Positions 19,301-30,795 of a stretch of DNA of 64,000 nucleotides are shown piece after piece. The position numbers and the translations under genes were made by a program. Source of the stretch: Amoebidium appalachense (taxonomy: Eukaryota; Ichthyosporea); NCBI GenBank assembly GCA_963693365.1, contig CAVNZM010000006.1, positions 6,820,001 through 6,884,000 on the forward strand, given 5' to 3'. Each line of letters starts with the position of its first letter. Positions within the stretch are counted from its first letter, which is position 1. Under the pieces are notes generated by a model. The model was given only the letters and a program-made list of their open reading frames with translations. It was not told the origin of the DNA and did not search any database.

Positions 19301-19818
19301 GGGGGAGAGGGTGGGGTGGGGGCCGCCGGGGGGGGGAAGGGGGGGGGGGGGGGGGGGGGGTTGTGCCTGCCTGGATCTTGCCGCATGGGGCTTTTGCCTC
19401 TTCGGCTGCTACATTGCCTTATGTCACATGTGTTTTTCGTGTTGGCCGGGTGTGCATGCGTCGTGTGCTTGTTGGTTGTACTTTCCCCGGAGTTGTGCAA
19501 CGTTTACTTACATATGCCGCCGACCCCAGCATGGGTTATTGTATGTACGTTTATGCTAAGTTACTTATTTATTTATTTAATTATTTATTATTTATTTATT
19601 TTTTTTTATTTTTTTATTTTTTTTTTGGGGGGGGGGGGGGTAGTAGCACGAAGGATGGTGGTGTTGACAGGGCTGTGTGTGGGTAGGTGCTGCTGTACAT
19701 GAAGAGCGAGTTCAACTTCCTCAAGCAGGCCAGCATGAGCCTGGGCGACCACCAGGCTTACTTCAACCTGCTGCAGCAGAAACTGTACGAGGTAGGGTTC
19801 TGTGTGTTGTGTGTGTGT

Positions 19819-19905
<87 letters not shown>

Positions 19906-20197
19906 CGGAGGGGGGGGGGCATGTGCGTGCTTGCTTGAGTGTGTGTGCTGGTGCACTTGGGAAGTTGGTGGGTGTAGGTGTGGATGTGTGGGTGTGGCGG
20001 GTGTGTGCCTGGGGGTGCGCATGTGTAGGGGTGTGGGTGGGTGGGTGAGCGGGTGTGTATGCCTGTGTGCGGTTTGGTGTGTTTATTATGTTTGTATCGG
20101 TAAAACGACTGGACAGTTTGTATTTTTCGTGTGTGCGTGTGTGCATAGCTTTAGCTTTGGTCTGTGAATGTCCCTGTGTTTGTGGAGGAAGGAAAGT

Positions 20198-20234
<37 letters not shown>

Positions 20235-21322
20235 AGGTCAAGCCCGTATGTGTTAGTCTCTTCCTGCCTACTTGGGTTAAGTTCATGTGCTTTCCTGAGT
20301 TCCTCCATATACCCTTCCCTGTGAGTATGTGCACATGTGTGTTTCGCGCAGTGATTTATGGATGGATGTGGCGTGATCCTGCCAACGGGCTCGTGAGAGT
20401 TGTGATCCCGTGTATGTGGGGTAGTGGTTTGCAGCAAGTTGGTGTGGCTGTGGTGGTAACAGCACTGTGTAGGTTAGTAGTTGCTCAGTGGGCAACCATC
20501 CCTACAGGCCAACCAAGAGCAGGATGAAATCAAGACCCTGTCTGCAGACCTGCACACAAAGCACTTGCAGGTGTGTCCTCAGTTCCCTCACTACAGTCAC
20601 CGCTCGATATAACGCCTCCCCCTGCTTACACTCCGGGGGGAGGGGGGAGGGGGGGATTGGTTATATCGTGGGGAACGCTATATCGTAATGTGTCCGTGTT
20701 CAAATCCTGCCCGAGAACCCAAATCGGTGACAGTTGTGTGGGCGCTATAACCCCCGGTTACTGCATGCCCATGCATCGGCTTCCCTTGCTACCACCTACA
20801 GCCTGTGCGTGCAGGCCTGTAGGTGGAGTGCACGGCATAACAGGAATGCAGGCATAGGACATGTGCTAGGTTAACCTCTTGAGATCCGTAATTTCCACGA
20901 GATCGACATGAGTCATATGGTGTAACTATAAAGGGTGTTTGCCGGCTTGACGAGCCAATGACGACATCGAAATGCTGTCAATGCAATCTTCTGATTGGAC
21001 CATTGTGAGAATGGCTCCAAAGGGCAAAACATGATTGGCCGGCTCAGTCGACATTCGATGGCAACCCCAAGATTCTCTCAAAATCTCGAAAGTCACTTCA
21101 GAAACAGATATAAAAGTATACGAAATAATGACATTTTCCCCAAACCATCTTAGTAACGTTGGTAGGTAAGACATATACCTGTCGGCATATGCAATTTATT
21201 TGAGCTTTTTCTATCGATTTTGAGCTGCAATAGAGTTGTTTAGGTCCCAACCGGCAGCCGGTAGAATCAATTAGTCCGGTCCTCTAGAGGTTAAGGGGTG
21301 TGTGTGTCCGGTGGGGTGGGGG

Positions 21323-21361
<39 letters not shown>

Positions 21362-21484
21362 GGAGGGAATTTCTCTACCACTTGTGGATGTGTCTCTGCA
21401 TGTGTGTCTTTGGGTGTGGGTGGGTGGGTGGTTGGTGGGTGTGTGGGAGAGGGTCGGAAGGGACTGCTTTGCTCCATGGATGGA

Positions 21485-21517
<33 letters not shown>

Positions 21518-23255
21518 ATACGTGGTACCTGGGCTGATGATGGGCATAAACCTCATCTCGCGGCCAGACCGCGTACCCAATCAACCTACATTGCGAAGGA
21601 CCCCATTCCATCTGACTGGCGATAGCCTTCACGTGATCTTACGACAATTACCTGACACTTGACACGACTGTAGATTGGTGGCCTACCCCATGTGGTCTGT
21701 CTTGACGCGATGTGTGGCCTATACAATATATTGGTGACTATTACTGGCATATATGCTCACGCCCAAGTTTGGTTCTGTTTTAAGTGATGTGTGCATGCAC
21801 ACGCACATGCGAGTATGCACACCTTGACAGTGTGTCGCTTGAGCCAATGCGGGCAGAATAACTAGTGACCCCTTCACCCTTCAGAGGTTCAAGAAGAGGC
21901 ACACACAGCACATGATACTAAACACAAAGGAAGGTCTGGTGCTGATGCTGGTGAAGAGGAGCATGACCAAGGACTGTACGCTATCCATCTCTCTTCCCTT
22001 GCTTCCTCCCACACACACAAACACACACACACACCCCTCTCTCTCCCTCTCTCTCGCTCTCTCTCCCTCCCTCCCTACTGACCTACCTTCTTCCGTCCCT
22101 CTCTCTCCCTCTCTCGCTTTCGCTCTCGCTCTCTCTCTCTTTACATCTCTCTCTCTCTCTCTCTCGCTTGCTCTCTCCTCACCCCCCCTCCCTCGCTTTC
22201 ACCCCTCTGCCATCCGGACACTTACATACAGAATAAGATTTACAATCTCCCCCCTCCCACCCTTTCCCCCTCTTTCCCTTTCTGTGAATAGGGCAGTATC
22301 TCGTGTGTTTGTGTGTGTGTGTGTTTTTAGGGGGGGGAGGGGGGGGGGAGGTGGGGGGCTCTTGCGATAGACCTGTGGGAAGTTCGTATAGTAGTGTGTA
22401 GGAGCTTCTTCTATCCTTGTCTTTTCAGCCCACGAGGCCCAAAAAACAGACGTGCATGCTCACGCATGCACTTAACCTAATTCTCTTTACACCCTGTATT
22501 CTCCTGGTTTGAACCCACTCCATCCTACGCACCTGCCGTGCCCGCTTTGTTACCCACACACACCCACGTGTGGAAAGTACACAATGCTCACCGGTTACGT
22601 GTGCAGGGGTGCCCATGCATGGTGTGTTCAACAAGGAGGGACGGGTGCTGGAGCTACAGCCCATGAGGGGCACACAGGGGGGGGCTGCAGGCACTAGCTC
22701 ACTGGTGGGCGTGTGTGTGTGGATGTGTGTGGGTGGGTGGGTGGGTGGGTGTGTGTGTGTGGCTGTGTGTGTGCATAGAGATTGCATGTATGAGGAAAGA
22801 ACGTGTCGGGATGTATGTATGCATAGGGAGTGGTTGTATTTTGAAAAAAGTGCTGTTGTGTGTGTGTGCACAGAGATTAGATGTGTGAGGAAGAAGGTGT
22901 TGGAATGTATGTGATCGAAAGGGGTTGGGACACAGTCACACAGAGTGTGGGAGCATGAGAGGAGTGTTGTGACCATTTGTGTGATATGCCGTAGAATCGT
23001 TAGCCAAGAAATTGATCCTAAATCATTCGTGTTTACATTGCGATTGACGTGGATGAGTATTGTTACGTCCACGTTTGCAAGGCTGCTGCTCCTTCCTTCT
23101 TGGATATGTACCAGTAGCTTTTGGCGTAGAAAAATGTGGCCAGTAATCTGTGTGTGTGTGGCCGAAACCCGCTATGAGATTGACGGTATTCTCCCGTGCA
23201 GCTCAAGGGCAAGGACCAGGGTGTGGTGATCATGACAGGTGTGTGCGTGCGTGCC

Positions 23256-23287
<32 letters not shown>

Positions 23288-23311
23288 CGTGTGTGTGTGT
23301 GTGTGTGTGTT

Positions 23312-23354
<43 letters not shown>

Positions 23355-23454
23355 CATCTTGAAATGTGGACACCTTGTTCGTCACGTGCTTGGTGATCGG
23401 GAAGTGAGTGGATTTGAGGGCAGAATGGTCTGTGTCTTTTGTCGAGAAGGGGGT

Positions 23455-23487
<33 letters not shown>

Positions 23488-23546
23488 GTCGCTTGTGTGT
23501 GTGTGTGTGTGTGTTGGTGTCTGGATGTGTGTGGGTGGGTGGGTGT

Positions 23547-23605
<59 letters not shown>

Positions 23606-24179
23606 TGAGCTTGATTGCGTGTGTGCATGTGTGTGTGTTCGTGTTTTCGTGTTTGATTGTATGTGGATGTGAGCGCATGGGTACTTGCATGTGTGTCAAG
23701 GCCAACAGGTGCTGCAGTAGGTTGATGAGTAGATTTATAACTGCGCCACTAATGTTGGTGCAAACAGTTGTTTCATCTCTGCTGCTGCGTGGGGAGGTGG
23801 ACAGCCAGGCATACGGCAGGATGAACTGCTTCGAGGTCATGGGGGACAGCGGCACCAAGTACGTGCATTGGGGGGGGGGGGGGGGGGGAGGGGGAGGTGG
23901 TGGTGGGGGGGGGGGGGGGGGGGGGGCACATAGGTGTGCGGGTGGGGGTTATGTGCGCACACAGACGTGCACAGGCATTGGGATGTGCAAGTGGATGGGG
24001 TGTGCGGCCGCTGCATATCTGCGTATACAGACGCCTCCTCCTTACTGTGATTTGCCTGGTGGGCTGTAAGATCAGAGCTTTAACACCGGGTGAAGTTGGG
24101 GAAGAAGGTTGGGGGGAGGTGGGGAAGAAGGGCGGGGGAAGGTGGGGAAGATGGAGAGGGGAATGGAAGGGGTGCGGGG

Positions 24180-24210
<31 letters not shown>

Positions 24211-25148
24211 ACAGGGGGAGGGGGGAGGGTGTAAAAGGATATGTGTAGGTACTGATGGTGTTTGTCTTTTCCAGGATCGTACTGCAGGCACCCACGTCAC
24301 AGGAGCTAGCAGAGTGGACCACCGTTATGGGCCTAGACCAGGTGTGCGCACAGTACATGCGCCTTATGTCTGTGCATGCTAGAGCATATAGTGCACTCTT
24401 GTTATATTGAGGAGAATGGGTGGTAATTGGGGGGAAGACGTTTTGGGGGAGGGGGAGGAGATGTTGAGCCTGTATCATATGGGGGGAGGAGGGGGAGGGC
24501 AAGGAGGAGGCTGGGGGGGGGGGGGGGAGGGGGGAAGAGGAGGGGGAAGTAAAGTGAGAATAGACTGTATGTGTGGTATGTGTTGTGTTGTGACACTGGC
24601 TGCTCGTACATATGCGCGCGCGCGCGCGCGCGTGTGGGTGTGGGTGTGGGTGTGTGTGTGTGTGTGTGTGTGGAAGCTAACAGGTATGTGTGCTTTTCAC
24701 CGCCAGCCGTCGGTTGCTACGGGCCACAGGGACAGCAGGAAGGAGGATCCACCACCAGACCTGGCAAAGTCGACTGGATCAAAATTCGGAGGTCAGAACC
24801 ACTATTCCCTCGGGGGGAAGGAGGGGGAAGGGGGGGAGTGGGAGGACGGGGGGACGGGGAGGGAGTTTGGGGGGGGAGATGCTGACGTAAATGGGGTACA
24901 GTGACGGGGCTGGACAAGTCGGCCGTAGTGGTGGACATCATAGAGCTGCTGGAGAACCCAGGTGGGTGCTTGTGTGGGTGGGTGGGTGGGTGGGTGGGGT
25001 GTGTGTGTGTGGGTGGGTGGGTGGGTGGGTGGGTGGGTGTGCGCGGGGCGTGTCCGTGTGTGTGTGCGTGTGTGTGTGCTGTGTGTGGGTGTGGGTGTGG
25101 GCGGGTGGGTGTGGGTGTGGGTGTGGGTGTGTGTGTGTGTGCGTGTGC

Positions 25149-25193
<45 letters not shown>

Positions 25194-26910
25194 GGGAGAG
25201 GGGGGGTAGGGGATGTGATTTGGTAGGTAGGATGGGTGGATAGGTTCCCAGAAGGGGGTGGGGAAAGGGGGGGGGGGGGGGGGGGGGGGCTGCGGTAAGT
25301 GGAGGGGGTGGGCTGTGGAGTTGTGTGTGTGAGGGGGGTGTGGGTTAGTGTGGTGCGGCAAATGTGGGTGGGTGGGGTTTGCTTTGGTGCTGGTGTATGG
25401 AGAATGCACTTGTGTGTGTGTGTGTGTGTGCGTGTGCGTGTGTGTGTGTGGGTGGGTGGGTGGGTGGGTGGGTGGGTGTGGGTGTGTGTGTGTGTGTGTG
25501 TGGCGCACTAAACGAGGTGCTGGCATGTGACAAATAAGGAGCCACTCGTTGTGTGGAGATGCATAGAGGGAATAGTAGAGTTGTGCAGACAGGCACTGAC
25601 GTGTGGGTGGGTGGGCCAGCGGACAATCTGGATGCAGAAGGTATCTACAGGGTGCCTGGGGGCAAGGCACGCGTAGAGAGGGCCTTGGAGACATACATGA
25701 GTGAGTGGCCCAGTGATACATACAAAACATATACATGTGCAAATGCATGCACAGCACGTGCTTGTACAAGTGCGCACACATGTGCACAATGCATATGCAC
25801 GCATATGCATTTGCACAGCAACACACAGCATGCTCATGTGTAGTGTTCACAGCATGTGCATGTACGGATGTGCACACATGCACATGTGTAGTGTTCACAA
25901 CAAGTGCAGGCACGTGCACATCACACATGCACATGTGTAGTGTTCACAACAAGTGCAGGCACGTGTATATCACACATGCACATGTGTAGTATTCACAGCA
26001 TGTGCAGGCACGTGCATATCACACATGCACATGTGTAGTGTTCACAACAAGTGCAGGCACGTGCACATGCACGCACAGCTAGCACTAAATGTACAGATGT
26101 GCACAGATGCACGTGCACATGCAGCACCTGCATGTACATTTGTGCACACATCCGCACATACATTCCGATACATCTGCACATAGGCATGGTTGGAGCATCA
26201 TTTACCTCCACAAAGGGGGACATAGCAACATGAGATGCTGAGACACACAACCACCCTGTTGCAGACGCCCACACCCGCAAACCACGCATGTATCAACGGG
26301 GAAGGGACTTGCCTGTAGGGCATGGAGAATGTCTGTGTTCAGTGTTCAATGCATGTTGATGTAGCACAGAAAACGCATTGAAATTGGTTGGGAGCTGCAA
26401 CAGTATGGCTTTTAAATGATACAGAAGTTGACTCGGTATATGTTTCTGTCCCAAGGAATGTGTGCGGGGTTGCACGTCCGTTATATTTGTGGGTGTTTTG
26501 GGAGGGGAGGGAGGGAGGAGGAGCTGGGGGGGGGGGAGGAGGGGGGGGGTTTGAGAGAGAAGAGGGAGGGAAAATGGAAGAAAAAAGGGGGAGAGAGGAG
26601 GAGAGCGTGTGTGTGTGCGCGTGCTTGTGTGTGTGTGCATGTGAGTGTGTGCGTGTGCACGAGTGTATGTGTGTACATGTGCTTATGATGCATGCCATGT
26701 GATCTGCAGAGAACCCCAGCACCGGGCTCACCATGCTGAAAGAAGAGTGTGACGTGCCCACCCTTGCGTCTGTGCTCAAACTGTACCTGAGAGAGCTGCC
26801 CGATCCCCTTATGACCCATGCAAAGTACGACGCATTCTTCCAGGCCTCGAGTATGGATTCGTCTCCATCCCCACCCTGACACGTGCACACACGTGGAGAG
26901 ATAAAGAGAG

Positions 26911-26945
<35 letters not shown>

Positions 26946-27966
26946 GAGGGAGGTGGGGGGGGGGGGGGGAGGGCCGGAGGGCGGGAGGGAAAGATGTGCG
27001 CACGCACACACATACTCACTCACTCACTCACACACTCACACACACATTTAGCTTCAACCCCAATGGGGAAAAAATGTCTTATCGACTGGATGGCCTGGAA
27101 TTCACGTTCCCTTTTCTTTGTCTGTCTTACCCACTTGCCATGTGACACTTCTGGTGTTCCGTTTTTTTTTTCCTGGCCCATTGTTGTATGATGTTTTCCC
27201 CTTCTCTCCGCGTTTCGAAGTATCCCGCCTCTCCTCTTCCTTACCCCAAGATTACCTGACCTACACCACCATCATCACGGCCTACTTGTTTGTGCTGGTT
27301 ACGAAGTATGAAAAAGCAGTGACTCTCCGTGTGGAATTGGACGATTGGGGTGCGGTGTAAGTGTTTGTGGGTAGGTGGGTGGATGGGTGGGTGGGTGGGG
27401 GTGGGAGTGTGGGGGTGTGTGTGTGTGTTGGTGCGTTCGCGTCTGCTCATATCATACTCTTGTAGTCTTTGTCTTGCTCTCATATATTTGTTATTGTCAC
27501 CGGTGTTTGTGTGCCTTTGCGCCTGCACATGTTCGTATCATTATTCTGTGGCCTCTCGCCACCTTCTTCTCTGCTTCTCTGCTTCTTCTTCCCCCCACCT
27601 AATTTTTCCGGGGTGTTTTGCAAATGTAAATCGCTCAGGGTTTTCTTTTTGTTACGTTTTTTCTTGTTTTCTTCTTCTTCCCCCCACCTAATTTTTCCGG
27701 GGTGTTTTGCAAATGTAATTCACCCATTTTTTCTTTTTGCTCACGTTTTTTTTGTTTTTTTTTTTGGTTTAAACAGAGATTGAGGACCAGGATGAGCGGG
27801 CAATGGCTGTACTGGAGCTGATAGACGACCTGCCCCCTGACAACCGCCGCCTACTGCAGATATTGTGCCAGCACCTGACAAAGTACGTGTGTGTGTGTGG
27901 GTGTGTGTGTGTGTGTGGCGGGGGGGGGGGGGGGGGGTCTGTGTGTGTGTGTGCGTGTGTGTTTGT

Positions 27967-28050
<84 letters not shown>

Positions 28051-28254
28051 CTAATTTCTTCAGCTTTTTTTTCCCGCTACCTGCATGCTAAATACTGCCC
28101 TTTGTGCTTTTATCTTTTTTAAAAATCTTAACTTTCATGTGGCCATCTTCTCATGCATATATCATCTTCCCTCCCCCTCCCCGCTCCCTCCTTAAATGCC
28201 TTGTGGTTTTTTTTGTTTTTTTGGTTTTTTTGGGTTTTTTTTTTTGGTTTGGGT

Positions 28255-28317
<63 letters not shown>

Positions 28318-28646
28318 ACAATTCACCAGAGGCATGGCCGGCAGCTGGGGAAATGTTTCTATGCCATCACAAACAGTGCTTTGCATTCAAATTTGTGAGC
28401 GTGCTTGTATCTCGCAATCTTAGACCATATAAAATACGTGCATTCCACAACATTCCACAGCATTCAATGATGCCCATTTCTGATTGGTTGGTTTTAGGGT
28501 GGCAGCACGTGCCGAGCACAACAAGATGCAGGCGGCTAACCTGGGGGTGTGCCTGGCCCCATCCATCCTGCGGGCTAAGATCGAGGACATGTCAGACATA
28601 TACAACATGAAGTACCTTGTAGGTGCAAACACACACACATGCATGC

Positions 28647-28709
<63 letters not shown>

Positions 28710-29036
28710 TGCATGCACATACACACACACAAATGCGTGTGTGCACGCGACCATGCACACACATGCACACACACACATCCACCGAAGCCCCCACACAGTC
28801 TTTCCTTGCTTCCTCCCCCCACCCCACCCCCCCCCCCACGCACACACACACACACACACACGTGCCCTTTTTGTGTCTGTTTGGTTTGATTAAGTATGCC
28901 ATGTGGTGGTGGTTGTGTTACCTACTTCCATCCCTGGCCATGCTCCCCTGGGCTTTTTTACAACGGGCAGATTATCCCAGGATCCACATGCATAGATGCA
29001 TAGACCGCTTTCCACACACACGCACACACACACACA

Positions 29037-29097
<61 letters not shown>

Positions 29098-30735
29098 CCC
29101 ATGTCCCTCTCTCTCTCTCTCTCTCTCTCCCCCCTCTCTCTCTCTCTCTCTCTCCCTCCCTCCCTCCCCCTCTCTCCTCTCCCCCCCCTCTCTCTCCGTT
29201 CCCCTCTCTCCCTCTCTTCTCAATGGCACTCCCTAGGCTACTCAAACCTGCTTGCACACATAGCACTTTCCATTGCCCCCCCCCCCCCCCCCCCCCCTCT
29301 CTCTCCCCACCTTCTTTGTGCTGATGGTTTTATGTGCACGTGGCCACCTTCACATCATAGTGTGTCACTGTGTGGCAAGGGGCACACCATGCAGATGGTG
29401 TAGAGCACTTACCGGGGTGTGTGTCTGCAGAACGGTATTCTCACCATGCTGATCGAACAGTACGACTTCTTCTTCGGCAACGAGGGGTAGGTTTTTTTGC
29501 AGGGAAAGAAAGAAAAGATGCATGCGTGGTTTTTGAGCTCTTGAGCAAGGTGCATGGGGAGTAAGCATGTGAAAGGACGGAGAAAGGCTGGCCTGTTTGG
29601 GTTTTTCGTGCACACGTGTACACGTGCACGCACCCAAGCACGTGCACACACCCCCGCACGTGCACACACCCAAGCACGTGCACACACCCCCGCACGTGCA
29701 CACACCCAAGCACGTGCACACACCCACACACGTGCACACACCCCGCACGTGCACACACCCACACACGTGCACACAACCACGCACGTGCACACACCCACAC
29801 ACGTGCACACACCCCACGCACGTGTCTTACCCTGGTGTGTGTGTCCACAGGCCGCATGGGCGTCGGCCATCCCAGACGGAGGCACCCCCAAGCCCGTCTG
29901 CTCCGGCCACTGCACCCCCAATCCCTGTGCGGCAAAACCACGTCAACAGGTTGTTGTTTGTGCCCAAAATCACACAAATACCTCATTGTTCCCAATGATA
30001 GTTCATGATGGCTTATGTGTAGATGTCCCCAACACCGCACACACGTACACACATGCACAGACAAGACATGCAACAAGCATGTTATTACGTGGGATCAAAC
30101 AGCATGCATTTTTTTTTTTTTGTTTCCGGGGGGGAGAGGGGGGAGGGGAGGGGAGGGGGGAGGCAAAGGGGAAGGCAAATGAGTGTGTGTGAGGAGAAAA
30201 GAAGGGGTTGTTGGGGGGGGGGGGGGGGGGGGATGTCTTTGTATGGTGAAAGGGCAAGAGATCTCACTGTCCGTTTGTGTATTAATTGTCAGCGGGAAGG
30301 AAGGGGGGGGGGGGGGGGGGGGGGGGGGGTAGTGTGTCGGCTTAGACTCGTGGGCATGTAGGTAGCCAGGTATCAGGGTGTTTATATGGCTGTGGGGGGG
30401 GGGGGGGGGGGGGGAGGGGGGGTGTTGTATTGCTGCATGTGGTTGTGTCTACTGACAGGCAATGTGTATTGCACAGTGCAAGCAGGCAGCGGCTTACCGA
30501 ACGGCGCACGTGGTACAACACACAGTCCACTAGGAGGCGACCGGCACCCCCAATGGTGTGCAAGATACTCAGTGTCTGTGTGTGGAGGGACTGTATGTGT
30601 GTGGATGCGTGGGTGTGTGGGTGGGTGTGAGGGGGGAGGGGCGGGGGGGGGGGGGGGAGGAGAAGGGGGTGGAGGGGGTGGGGGGGGGGGGGGGATGACG
30701 TATTTCTCTGACACTGTGTGTTAACGCTGTGTGTG

Positions 30736-30795
<60 letters not shown>

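Noticed and set aside
29593-29822. Regularly spaced short repeats that might suggest a CRISPR-like array
   Set aside because: The unit is an 18-bp head-to-tail minisatellite without unique spacers, in an intron of a eukaryotic gene.
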